Shown here: positions 17,918-27,113 of the stretch, in pieces
How positions within the stretch are numbered: the stretch's first letter is position 1
How the letters are laid out: the number at the start of each line of letters is the position of its first letter
From: Niastella sp. OAS944
GTDB taxonomy: Bacteria > Bacteroidota > Bacteroidia > Chitinophagales > Chitinophagaceae
Length of the DNA: 64,000 bases
Direction: 5' to 3'
NCBI GenBank assembly: GCA_024809215.1
Contig: JANUBW010000001.1
Location: 1,902,841-1,966,840, forward strand
The notes under the pieces: generated by a model
The model's input: the letters and a program-made list of their open reading frames with translations, nothing else
What the model was told of the DNA's origin: nothing
The model's database searches: none
Position numbers and translations under genes: made by a program

Positions 17918-20900
17918 TTATCTGGTTAAATTCAGGTTCGCGCCAATTGTAAAGGTTCTGGATTGGGGATAATAGCCGTTATCCCAACCGGCCTGTAAAG
18001 GATTCCAGGACCCGATCTCGGGATCCATACCTGAATATTTGGTTATCATGAAAGCATTTGAAACAGTTACATAAAATCTAAGTGCATGCACATGCGCTTT
18101 CTTTACTAATGCTTCAGGAACCCTATACCCCAATGAGATATTTTTACATTTGATGAATGAACCGTCCTCGATAAACAGATCAGACGGGCGGTCATTTTCG
18201 TTGGTGTTATCATTCCTGAGGCCTGGTATTTTTGTATTGGGATTCTTTACATAAGCGTTATAGATATTAGAAGTAGATTCCTTGGGATCTATATATGCAA
18301 CCTGCGCAAAATCCAGAACAGATCTGAAATAGCTGGTATTATTCTGGGGATTGGTTTGTGTGATCAATAACTGATTTAACACTTTGTTCCCCAAACTGGC
18401 ACTGAAGAAAACGTTCAGGTCAAAATTTTTGTAAGTAACGGAATTATTAAACCCGAATTGAAATTTTGGGATAGGAGAACCCAAAAACGTTTGGTCTTTT
18501 GTGTCAATAACCCCGTCCCCGTTCAGGTCTTTATATTTTCTATCGCCATACCAGATACCGCCACCATCAGGCGATATGGGATAAGGGACGCCACTTTGGT
18601 TTACCGGCAATGCGTGACCGGTAAAGTCCTCCACGTTTGCAAAAACACCATCGAACAGATAGCCATAAAATCCCCCGATCGACTGCCCAACCACTGTTTT
18701 TCCAAAAACATAGCCCCGGTATTTTTGCGACAGATTGGCCGCATCGCCGCCCGCACCCAGACTGAGTATTTTATTTACATTGTGCGAAACGGTAAAATCA
18801 GTTTTCCAGGTACTATTTTTCGTTACAATGTTGGTAGTACTGATCTTAAAATCAAATCCTTTATTGCTAACAGCGCCCACATTCACATAAGGCGCCTGCA
18901 TGGCCCCGGGCGACCAGTCGGTTGCAGTTCCGGAAAATAAAGGCAATGGGAGTTTCAATAACAACCCGTCTGTTTGCCGGTTGTACAGGTCGAAGGAAAA
19001 GCTTAATCTACCGTTTAAAAATGATCCGTCAATACCCACATTGGAATATTTTGTTTTTTCCCAGGATACCAATGGGTTTGCGAGGTTACTTTGAAATTGT
19101 GCCGAACCTGATAAACCATTATTCACCGATGTCAGCAGCGTAACAAATGTATTGCCCGGTATACCCTGGTTATTGGTACTACCATAGCCTACCCTCAGTT
19201 TTAATTCGTTTATAAATCTTACATCCTTTAAAAATTCTTCATTATTTATTTTCCAGGCCAAAGCGCCGGAGTAAGTATTCACCCACTGTTTGCCAGGTGC
19301 AAAATTGGAAGAACCATCCCTGCGGATATTCCCTGTTAACAAATACCTGTCGCTCCACCCTAAATTAACACGGCCAAACCACGATTCAAGCGCCGGTCCC
19401 GAGCCTTTTCCCCCGCCATTAGTTGCTGTATTGGCATCGCCACTGCTAACCGCCTGCACAGAATTGGAGGGGAAATTTTGTCTGGCCGCCGATACATTTT
19501 TAAACGTGCTTAATTGCGCTTCATGCCCCGCTAATACATTTACATTCAATTTTTCAAGTGAATGGCTGTAAGTCAAAAAATTACGAACTACGGTATAGAT
19601 ATTCTGCCCCGAGGAAGAGGAGCCAGAATTGGTATTGTTGATCACCTTCCCAAAATTATAGGTTGGGTTAAAGGACTCTTCGGTATTAAAATCAAAGTTT
19701 CCCGACATTTCATTTCTCAACGACAGGTCTTTGTAAAACTGGATCTCGGCGTAGGCATTTCCAAACACCTGGTTCCTGTTTTTTGTACGGGAATTTAAAC
19801 GCGCCAACCCCACAGGATTCGGAACAGCGGTTACCCATCCTGATGTATTGGTGATACCGCCCCAGGTGCCATCCAGGTTTTTTACTGGGATATCGGGTGT
19901 TAAGACCAGGGCATTGTTAATAACGCTGGAAGAAGTTGAATTCACATTTTCGTCTACGTGCGACAATTGCAGGCTGGTACCTATCTTCAGCCAGTTGGTT
20001 GTTTTGTTGTCTAAATTCAACCGAACCGAATATCTTTTAAAATCAGAGCCAAGCGCAATGCCTTCCTGATCAAAGTAGGAAGCCGATAATAAATATTGGG
20101 TACGGGCGTCGCCCCCATTGATAGTAACAGCATGATTTTGCATGGGCGCTTTACGGAATAATTCTGATTGCCAATCGGTACCCTTTCCCACATATTTAGG
20201 GTTTACGAATTCCGGCCGGGCATCGAACCCCCAAACGGTTGCGCGGGCATTTAACACCGTAGCGAATTCCTGCAGATCAACAACAGGCAATCTTTTAGGT
20301 AACTCCTGGTAACCATAATACCCATCGTATGAAATGGTAGGTGCTCCCACCCGGCCTCTCTTTGTTGTAATTATAATAACGCCATTGGTGGCCTGCGAAC
20401 CATAGATGGCCGTTGCCGAGGCATCTTTTAATACATCAATACTTTCAATTTCATTAGGGTTGATGGTATTTAAAGGATTTGAACCACTGCCCGGATCGCC
20501 CGGGGATGGAATAATAACACCGTCTATAACGTACAGGGGTGCGTTATTTCCGCTGATGGATGACACCCCACGAATTTGGACGGAGACGCCACCGCCGGGC
20601 TGACCGGAAACCTGCTGTACCACCAAACCGGCCACTTTGCCCTGCAATGCCTGATCAAATGTGGCGGCAGGTGTTTTCCTGAGCTCTTCCCCACTAATAG
20701 AGGATATGGCGCCGGTAACATCTTTCCTTTTTGTTTTGCCATAACCAATTACCACCACATCGTCGAGTTTGATGGCTGTTTGTTCCATTTTAATTTCCAG
20801 GGTATTGCCCTTGCCTACCCGCACCTCTTTTTGCTGATACCCAATTATGGAGATCACCAATTTGTCGCCGGTGCCGGCCTCAATGGTAAACTGGCCGTTA

Positions 20901-21103
20901 TGGTCTGAAATTGTGATTGCTGCGCTTCCGGAAATAGAAATGGAAGCATTGGGTAAAGGCTTGTCATCCGCCGAAGAAATAATTTTGCCGGTTATCTTTT
21001 TCTTACCGGTCTCCTGAGCCTGGCTATTGAGGGTGAGCAGCAGGCAACAGGATAAACTGCATAGCAGCAGTTTATTTACAATTGTAAATAATCTCATAAG
21101 CAA
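17918..21103 (-). CDS. susC: SusC-family TonB-dependent outer-membrane transporter (pair 1)
   Basis: A 1061-residue SusC/RagA transporter. A signal peptide (about 1-29) is followed by a carboxypeptidase-regulatory-like domain (about 35-112), a TonB-box region near DDVVVIGYGKTKRKDVTG, a plug domain with QGKVAGLVVQQVSGQPGG and YVIDGVIIPSP, and a 22-strand barrel that ends in an aromatic-rich C-terminus. It imports oligosaccharides into the periplasm using TonB energy. As the first gene of its operon it is preceded by a class-1 operator and -7 box, with an 80-bp leader. The genes behind it (SusD, SGBP, BACON-GH5, GH39, GH42) point to this pair as the main xyloglucan importer. Confidence 0.94.
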   Translation of the reverse strand: MLMRLFTIVNKLLLCSLSCCLLLTLNSQAQETGKKKITGKIISSADDKPLPNASISISGSAAITISDHNGQFTIEAGTGDKLVISIIGYQQKEVRVGKGNTLEIKMEQTAIKLDDVVVIGYGKTKRKDVTGAISSISGEELRKTPAATFDQALQGKVAGLVVQQVSGQPGGGVSVQIRGVSSISGNNAPLYVIDGVIIPSPGDPGSGSNPLNTINPNEIESIDVLKDASATAIYGSQATNGVIIITTKRGRVGAPTISYDGYYGYQELPKRLPVVDLQEFATVLNARATVWGFDARPEFVNPKYVGKGTDWQSELFRKAPMQNHAVTINGGDARTQYLLSASYFDQEGIALGSDFKRYSVRLNLDNKTTNWLKIGTSLQLSHVDENVNSTSSSVINNALVLTPDIPVKNLDGTWGGITNTSGWVTAVPNPVGLARLNSRTKNRNQVFGNAYAEIQFYKDLSLRNEMSGNFDFNTEESFNPTYNFGKVINNTNSGSSSSGQNIYTVVRNFLTYSHSLEKLNVNVLAGHEAQLSTFKNVSAARQNFPSNSVQAVSSGDANTATNGGGKGSGPALESWFGRVNLGWSDRYLLTGNIRRDGSSNFAPGKQWVNTYSGALAWKINNEEFLKDVRFINELKLRVGYGSTNNQGIPGNTFVTLLTSVNNGLSGSAQFQSNLANPLVSWEKTKYSNVGIDGSFLNGRLSFSFDLYNRQTDGLLLKLPLPLFSGTATDWSPGAMQAPYVNVGAVSNKGFDFKISTTNIVTKNSTWKTDFTVSHNVNKILSLGAGGDAANLSQKYRGYVFGKTVVGQSIGGFYGYLFDGVFANVEDFTGHALPVNQSGVPYPISPDGGGIWYGDRKYKDLNGDGVIDTKDQTFLGSPIPKFQFGFNNSVTYKNFDLNVFFSASLGNKVLNQLLITQTNPQNNTSYFRSVLDFAQVAYIDPKESTSNIYNAYVKNPNTKIPGLRNDNTNENDRPSDLFIEDGSFIKCKNISLGYRVPEALVKKAHVHALRFYVTVSNAFMITKYSGMDPEIGSWNPLQAGWDNGYYPQSRTFTIGANLNLTR

Positions 21104-21183
21104 ACAATTACGTTAGCGTTTTAAAAATTAACTGTTTTGGTTTTGATCGTTAGATAGTCCCGGGACGCGTACATTGGATGGTA

Positions 21184-21251
21184 TAAATCTATAACTGAAA
21201 GGTGTAACCCAGGGGGGCCAAAAGTTGCAAATGATGGCATAAAATGTTGCA
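21184..21251 (-). promoter_or_regulatory. Class-1 operator and -7 box of the SusC1 operon
   Basis: Half-sites TGCAACATTT and TGCAACTTTTGG in the sense direction start 22 bp apart (21251 to 21218). The -7 box TAGATTTA (21184-21191) lies 26 bp after the second half-site. The site lies just downstream of the terminator of the preceding operon, so SusC1 begins a new transcription unit. Confidence 0.68.
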
Positions 21252-21282
21252 GGCAAATAATGTCCAGTGCGTTGGAAACTGA

Positions 21283-21313
21283 AAACAAAAAAGGCCGCCC
21301 TTTTGGGACGGCC
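21283..21313 (-). terminator. Terminator of the GH31-SusC2-SusD2 operon
   Basis: Read leftward, a GC-rich stem (GGCCGTCCC paired with GGGCGGCC, one bulged base, AAAA loop) is followed by TTTTTTGTTTT, a classic Rho-independent terminator 18 bp after the stop of the binding-lipoprotein gene. Confidence 0.85.
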
Positions 21314-21330
21314 TCATTACCTGATGAACT

Positions 21331-22173
21331 CTAATGTGTGTCGTAATACTTCTTTGTTATATAGTTGTAGATGAACCAGTTCTTGGCATCTTTTTTAGCA
21401 ATGAGTTGCATGGTGCTGTCGGTAAGTGTTTTCACTGTCATTTTCGCATTCCAGTTAGCAACGTTGCCACCCTGTGCTTTGTCATGTAAAACCTGGGCAT
21501 CAGTAGTTGACAACTCCTTTGTAGCCGGGTACAACATGTATTTTCCGGTTCCCGACAGGTCGGGGAACATTTTATTATCGGATTTAAAATTTGCGTTACC
21601 AACCAGATCAAAGGTCATGGTACCATAATCGCCTGCTGAAACGCCGGCCCAGGGAATATCTTTAAATGCAGGGTCCCACATCCATTCTGAACCATCAGGA
21701 TTTATACCACCAAAGTAAAATGGGCCCTTAAAATATTTACTTACCCCCTTTGCATCCAGATCCAGCACCCAGGTTCTCGAATTTCCTAACCCACCACCGG
21801 TAAGTTTGATCCACATTGGATCGCTTACTGCATCTTTATCAATAGTAGTTATAGTTACAATCGTTGAATCAGTAACAAGACCACCTGCACTTTCAACGCC
21901 ATACACAAATTTGTAAGTTCCGGGGAAAGGAACATTAACAGTGTCTTTTAACTTTGTGGATAGTCCAAAAGGAGTAACCCAAAATGGAATTTGACCCGGC
22001 GGCATTAAACTTGTTAAAACAATATCATTAGCATTTGCCGATGAAGCTGCAACGTTGAACTTCAGGTCAGCCTTGTTGCCCAATGTACCCAATTCGAATA
22101 TTTCGGGCTTGCACGAAGAATACAGCAGGGCTGATCCTAAAATTGCAAGAACTATATTAAAATTATTTTTCAT
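21331..22173 (-). CDS. Lipoprotein after SusCD pair 2, probable glycan-binding protein
   Basis: A 280-residue lipoprotein with the signal ending LLYSSC (Cys20). Residues about 35-110 look like a PKD/Ig-type domain (FPGTYKFVYGVESAGG ... STIVTITTID). The rest, about 115-270, is rich in Trp and Tyr (WVLDLDAKG, FYFGGINPDGSEWMWDPAF), as expected for a carbohydrate-binding beta-sandwich. No catalytic motif is visible. Its place directly after a SusC/SusD pair is that of SusE/SusF-type or SGBP proteins, which bind glycan at the cell surface. The named function is inferred from domain look and position; its ligand is unknown. It is followed by the operon terminator. Confidence 0.65.
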   Translation of the reverse strand: MKNNFNIVLAILGSALLYSSCKPEIFELGTLGNKADLKFNVAASSANANDIVLTSLMPPGQIPFWVTPFGLSTKLKDTVNVPFPGTYKFVYGVESAGGLVTDSTIVTITTIDKDAVSDPMWIKLTGGGLGNSRTWVLDLDAKGVSKYFKGPFYFGGINPDGSEWMWDPAFKDIPWAGVSAGDYGTMTFDLVGNANFKSDNKMFPDLSGTGKYMLYPATKELSTTDAQVLHDKAQGGNVANWNAKMTVKTLTDSTMQLIAKKDAKNWFIYNYITKKYYDTH

Positions 22174-22204
22174 TTACTTTTATTTTTTAGTTGTTACAAG
22201 ACTG

Positions 22205-23794
22205 TTACCAACCGGCATTTTGTTTCAGTACACCTGACGCTAAAGTGATTTGGTCGTTAGGTATTTGCTGAAACCCACGGGTGGCTTTAATATTAGCCTG
22301 CAATTTTGAAGCGTTAGGTGGATTTGCAGTACCATCCTGGAAATATGAAACAGTTGTATTGGCAGCAATTGTAGAAGCTGCTACATCAATACCCTGGCGC
22401 AACAGGTCCCAATAGCGCAGACCTTCACCCGCAAATTCCAACCTGCGTTCTGCTAATATATCAGCTTTAGATACAGCAACGGCAGGAGCAGTTGTAGGAT
22501 CAGCTCTGTGGTGTACCTGGTTGTAATAACTTACGGCATTGGGGCTCCCCAATTCTGCAGCCATCAACAAAACATCTGAATATCGAACGGCGAAAAAGTC
22601 CTGGGACTGCCCGGTTTGAAAATTAGAGACAAGAGAATTTCCATCCTTATCACACTGCATGGCATACTTTTTCATAAAATACCCTGTGTATTCACGGCAT
22701 TCACTTGATTTAGTGTAAGGAAGATTTTCGTCAGCAATAGACATGATGGTAGCAAAACGCCGGGTATCAGTTGAAGGATAAAGGTTCCAGAATTTAGGAT
22801 CAACCGTACATGCACCCCATCCGGCCTGGTAAGGATAAATGCTTTGCGAACGTATTCCTTCCATTACCATCCACCTGTTACCGGTAGCATCTGGCGACCA
22901 GTTATCTGTTGAAGAATATTTAATGGCAAACACTACTTCCGGATTATTTTCACCCGCATAAGCAACATTTTTTGCTGTTGAAGCTGCCGGCCATAACGTG
23001 GTGAAATCGTTAACCAATGAATGTCCGCCATGGGCAATTACATCTTCTACTGCAGCCAAAGCAGTAGCGGCTGTTTCGTTGGCAATTGTAGCTTTTCCAT
23101 ATAAACCGGAGTAGAACAGATATGCGCGGGCTAATAAAGATTCTGCTGCCCATTTGGTTACTCTTCCGCTGGGCACACTCTGGTAAGAAGCTGAAGGAAG
23201 ACTGTCTGCAGCTTCTCGTAAGTCGGTCATGATTTGCGTAAACGTTGCCTCCGGATCGGCTTGCGGCACATTGGCAATAGTAGGTGTTATTACCAGGGGA
23301 ACGTTTTCGAACAACCGAACCAGGTCTAAATAACAGTACGCCCTGATGAATTTTGCCTCGGCAGCATATTTTATTCTTAACGCAGTACTATCGCCCCAGG
23401 CAACCTTATCCATATTTTGCAGTAAAACATTACAGCGGTAAATGGTTTGGTAATACGCATTCCATCCGCCTGAATGTACCGAAATATCAGAAGGAGAAAC
23501 AGATTTATCAAATTCATCCATCATTTGCCATCCATACCCGTCGAAAGCTCCCGTGGCGCCAAAACTGTTGTCAGAGAAAACTTCCAGCAAAGCAGGGATC
23601 GCATCGTTATTGTAAATCTGATTAAGTCCATTGTAACAACCTACCAGGGCAGTATAAGCTTCAGAAGGCTTTTTATAATAAGAGAGCGTGGTTTGCTTAG
23701 GATCGGTCAATTCGGTCGTCAGAAATTTTTTGCACGAACTGAATGTTATTATTACAGCAACTGCAACAATGATATTTCTATATCCTTTTTTCAT
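22205..23794 (-). CDS. susD: SusD-family glycan-binding lipoprotein (pair 2)
   Basis: A SusD/RagB protein of 529 residues counted from the ATG at 23794; an in-frame TTG six codons upstream is a less likely start. The signal peptide ends FSSC, followed by KKFLTTELTDPKQTT. Typical helical segments include AEAKFIRAYCYLDLVRLFENVPLV and, near the C-terminus, AERRLEFAGEGLRYWDLLRQG. The gene starts 18 bp after the end of SusC2, with a purine-rich GAGAAAAAG just before the start. It should form the lid of SusC2. Whether the pair takes up a different xyloglucan fragment from pair 1 or another glycan cannot be told from the sequence. Confidence 0.92.
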   Translation of the reverse strand: MKKGYRNIIVAVAVIITFSSCKKFLTTELTDPKQTTLSYYKKPSEAYTALVGCYNGLNQIYNNDAIPALLEVFSDNSFGATGAFDGYGWQMMDEFDKSVSPSDISVHSGGWNAYYQTIYRCNVLLQNMDKVAWGDSTALRIKYAAEAKFIRAYCYLDLVRLFENVPLVITPTIANVPQADPEATFTQIMTDLREAADSLPSASYQSVPSGRVTKWAAESLLARAYLFYSGLYGKATIANETAATALAAVEDVIAHGGHSLVNDFTTLWPAASTAKNVAYAGENNPEVVFAIKYSSTDNWSPDATGNRWMVMEGIRSQSIYPYQAGWGACTVDPKFWNLYPSTDTRRFATIMSIADENLPYTKSSECREYTGYFMKKYAMQCDKDGNSLVSNFQTGQSQDFFAVRYSDVLLMAAELGSPNAVSYYNQVHHRADPTTAPAVAVSKADILAERRLEFAGEGLRYWDLLRQGIDVAASTIAANTTVSYFQDGTANPPNASKLQANIKATRGFQQIPNDQITLASGVLKQNAGW

Positions 23795-23812
23795 GATTTT
23801 TCTTTTTCTCAA

Positions 23813-26800
23813 TTAGAAAATAATGTTTACACCGGCCATGTAAACCCTGGGGCGTGGATAAAATCCATTATCAACACCTTGCCCAAAAGAATGCGGGTTA
23901 TTAGCAGTGGCACCGTTACCACTTCCATCCGGCGCAGAAGCACCAACCTCAGGATCCATACCACGGTATTTTGTAAACGTGGCCAGGTTTTGAGCAGCTA
24001 CATATAAGCGGAACTGGCTTAAATTTTTCCATCTTATAAGTTTTGCCACATCGTAACCGAGGGTAACGTTTGAAACCCTTAAATAGCTTCCATCATGAAT
24101 ATAGAGATCTGAAAATTCTACCCAGTTAGAACTGTTTTGCGTGATGCGGGGCATCGTAGTTGAAGTTCCCTCACCATGCCAGCGGCTGAGGATATCGGTT
24201 GTATAGTTAGCCCATTGACCAGGCGAACGATAAGACTGAACGATCTTATTACCTGCTACGCCATTGGTTGTAACAGAAAGATCGAAGTTTTTATAGTTGG
24301 CAGAAAAGCGAAAACCAAAAATATGATGCGGGTTAGGATCACCTATATTGGTTTTATCTTTCGCGTCAATTACGCCGTCTCCATTTACATCTACCAGTTT
24401 CACGTCACCGGGTTGTGCATTCGGTTGAAGTAATCCGTTTTTACCTGTCCAGGCCTGCACATCGGCATTATTCTGAAAAATGCCTGCAGTTTTATAACCC
24501 CAGAAATAACCAATTGGATTTCCGGCAGCGGCGCGGAAGAATTCAGGGCCATTAACCCATAAACTGTTTGTACTACCGTGAATGATACCATCGGCAGTTG
24601 GAATATTGCTTACCTCATTTTTATTGTAGGCATAAGAACCGGACACATTATAGGTAAAAGCCTTCCCAATTTTATCGTTATAAGACAGCTGAAGCTCTAT
24701 TCCTTTATTGGTAACATTTCCGCCATTGATGTATGGATTAATGCGAACACCGGCAGTAGCTAACAAAGGCGCCTGAACTAACCAGTCTTTCGTGGTTTTG
24801 TTGTACCAGTCAAGGCTCACGTCTAATTTATTATTCAGGAACCTTGCATCGATACCGATATTGGTTTGGCGCGATGTTTCCCATTTGGTGTCTTCATTCC
24901 CAATTGTTTCAGGAAATGAACCCTGGGTTAAAGTGGTATTATCACCACCCAAATTGTACCGGGCATTTGCCAGGGAAATTAAAGACAGATAGTTAAAGGC
25001 ATCAATGCGATCATTACCATTGGTACCCCAGCTTGCTCTTAATTTCAGGAAGTTCAACCAGGTTTTAGTGGAGGTCATGAAATCTTCATTGCTTGCTACC
25101 CAACCGGCAGAAAGCGATGGGAAATAGCCCCATTGATGACCGGGGGCAAACATGGTACTACCATCAGCACGGAAAATAGCAGAAGCCAGGTATTTTTCTT
25201 TCCAACTGTAATTCACCCGGCCGAAGAAAGAACTTTGTGCATACACCGCATCGGTATTGCCGGTAAGCGAAAAGGTATTAGTAACAAGTTGAGCCGCTTC
25301 AGCAAATCTTTTATAATATTGTAAATCAGTTTCACCCGGAAGACGAGTAATAGTACTAGGGTTACTCATCGTAATTGAAGTTACTCCAGAATTGCTCAAA
25401 TAAGCCCGGTCAAAAGAACCGAATAAAGTAGCTCCGGTATTGCTTATATTAGACCATGTTGCCCGGGATTTCCGAACTGAGCTACCGGCCATCACATCAA
25501 ACTTGTGATCCTTAATGTTGAACAGATAGTTGATCGTATTATCAAAGTTCCAGGTATATCCCTGAGAAGCATTCTGACTAATGTTCTCAAAACTATTGAA
25601 AGCAAAATTTGATAACGTATCATACGCAGGTCTGTAACTATGATAGGCCGAAGAAGAATAATTCAAACCGAAAACAGACCTTATTCTTAAGTTTTTGATG
25701 GGCTGCAGTTCTGCATACACATCTCCTATCAGTTTTTGTATCTTGTTTTCATTCTGATTGTTGTATTGCATCAACGCATAAGGATTGGCTTCGTTATTAT
25801 TCCAAACGCCACCATTATATATAGTTGATTTCCTACTGCTTAAATAATTTCCTTTTTCATCGTACATCGCCAATAAGGGGCTTACACCGATAGCGCCGGC
25901 CAATACGTTACCGGAATATAATCCACCGTCTGCAACGCCCTTTTGATTAATCATGGAAAAAGTGAGATGCTCACCTATTTTCAATGCCCCGTCGTACATT
26001 TTACGTTCGGTGTTTGCTCGGAAGTTGATACGTTTATAATTTGAAAGATTTGAGCCCCCAATGATGCCACCCTGTTCGGTATATGAGCCGCCCAATGAAT
26101 AAGATGACACGTCAGATCCGCCATTAGCAGAGAGATTGTAATTCTGGATCGGCACGTCGGAAGAAAATAGTTGGTTTAACCAGTTGGTTCCGTGAGCCGG
26201 CAAAATACTGCTGCCATTGGCTAAAGCGTCAATTTGCGCCTGTGTAAAGAGCGGCACATTACCGCTGTTAACGGCTGCTTCATTTTGCATGGTAGCGTAT
26301 TGCTCAGCATTCAGTAAAGGCAGTTTACGGGCTATGTTTTGAACACCGTAATTAGCATCAAATGAAATTTGCCCGTCTTTTTTACCTGATTTTCCGCTTC
26401 GTGTGGTGATCAAAACAACACCATTTGCACCGTTAACACCATAGATGGCGCATGATGCCGCATCTTTTAAAATGTCAACCGAAGCAATATCAGAGTTGTT
26501 TAAGTAAGTAATATCGCTGGTTATAACCCCATCCACAACATAAAGTGGATTTGCATTTCCAATAGTTCCGGCGCCGCGGATATTTACTTTAAAACCGCCG
26601 CCGGGCTGCCCTGAAGTAGAGGTAATGTTAACACCGGCTGCCTGCCCCTGTAATGCCTGTAAAGCATTTGTTGTGTTTAATTTGGCCAGGTCTTCGCCTT
26701 TTACCTGCGAAGTGGCCCCGGTAACTAATTTTTTCTTTTGTGTGCCGTAACCGATCACGATCACATTTTCGAGCTGATTCACAGTCTCCTGTAACCGCAC

Positions 26801-27094
26801 CGTTAAGTCGCCGGAACCAACTTTAATTTCCTGGCTGGTAAAGCCAACAGCACTGATTTCCAGGACATCTTTAGGCGATGCATCGATTGTAAATTTTCCG
26901 GCATCATCAGTTACAGCTGAGCGACTGGTTTTCTTTACCGTAACTGTTGCCCCCGGCACCGGAGTAGCACGTTGATCTACGACGGCGCCACTCACCTTTG
27001 CTGATTGCGCAAAAGCATGGGCGTTTGCGAGGAATACAAGTAAAATACCCCACAGCATCATTTTTTGCAAGCGAATCGTTTTGGTTGATTTCAT
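23813..27094 (-). CDS. susC: SusC-family TonB-dependent outer-membrane transporter (pair 2)
   Basis: A 1093-residue SusC/RagA transporter with a signal peptide (about 1-29, ending AFAQ) and a carboxypeptidase-regulatory-like domain (about 32-110). The TonB-box/plug start is ENVIVIGYGTQKKKLVTGA, and the plug continues with QGQAAGVNITSTSGQPGG and YVVDGVITSD. The long beta-barrel ends YMAGVNIIF, with the terminal aromatic residue expected of outer-membrane barrels. It starts 19 bp after the PA14-GH31 alpha-xylosidase gene and shares its promoter, an uncommon order in which a glycosidase leads the transporter. It should import oligosaccharides that this alpha-xylosidase then trims. Confidence 0.94.
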   Translation of the reverse strand: MKSTKTIRLQKMMLWGILLVFLANAHAFAQSAKVSGAVVDQRATPVPGATVTVKKTSRSAVTDDAGKFTIDASPKDVLEISAVGFTSQEIKVGSGDLTVRLQETVNQLENVIVIGYGTQKKKLVTGATSQVKGEDLAKLNTTNALQALQGQAAGVNITSTSGQPGGGFKVNIRGAGTIGNANPLYVVDGVITSDITYLNNSDIASVDILKDAASCAIYGVNGANGVVLITTRSGKSGKKDGQISFDANYGVQNIARKLPLLNAEQYATMQNEAAVNSGNVPLFTQAQIDALANGSSILPAHGTNWLNQLFSSDVPIQNYNLSANGGSDVSSYSLGGSYTEQGGIIGGSNLSNYKRINFRANTERKMYDGALKIGEHLTFSMINQKGVADGGLYSGNVLAGAIGVSPLLAMYDEKGNYLSSRKSTIYNGGVWNNNEANPYALMQYNNQNENKIQKLIGDVYAELQPIKNLRIRSVFGLNYSSSAYHSYRPAYDTLSNFAFNSFENISQNASQGYTWNFDNTINYLFNIKDHKFDVMAGSSVRKSRATWSNISNTGATLFGSFDRAYLSNSGVTSITMSNPSTITRLPGETDLQYYKRFAEAAQLVTNTFSLTGNTDAVYAQSSFFGRVNYSWKEKYLASAIFRADGSTMFAPGHQWGYFPSLSAGWVASNEDFMTSTKTWLNFLKLRASWGTNGNDRIDAFNYLSLISLANARYNLGGDNTTLTQGSFPETIGNEDTKWETSRQTNIGIDARFLNNKLDVSLDWYNKTTKDWLVQAPLLATAGVRINPYINGGNVTNKGIELQLSYNDKIGKAFTYNVSGSYAYNKNEVSNIPTADGIIHGSTNSLWVNGPEFFRAAAGNPIGYFWGYKTAGIFQNNADVQAWTGKNGLLQPNAQPGDVKLVDVNGDGVIDAKDKTNIGDPNPHHIFGFRFSANYKNFDLSVTTNGVAGNKIVQSYRSPGQWANYTTDILSRWHGEGTSTTMPRITQNSSNWVEFSDLYIHDGSYLRVSNVTLGYDVAKLIRWKNLSQFRLYVAAQNLATFTKYRGMDPEVGASAPDGSGNGATANNPHSFGQGVDNGFYPRPRVYMAGVNIIF

Positions 27095-27113
27095 ATTTGT
27101 TTGTTTAACTTAA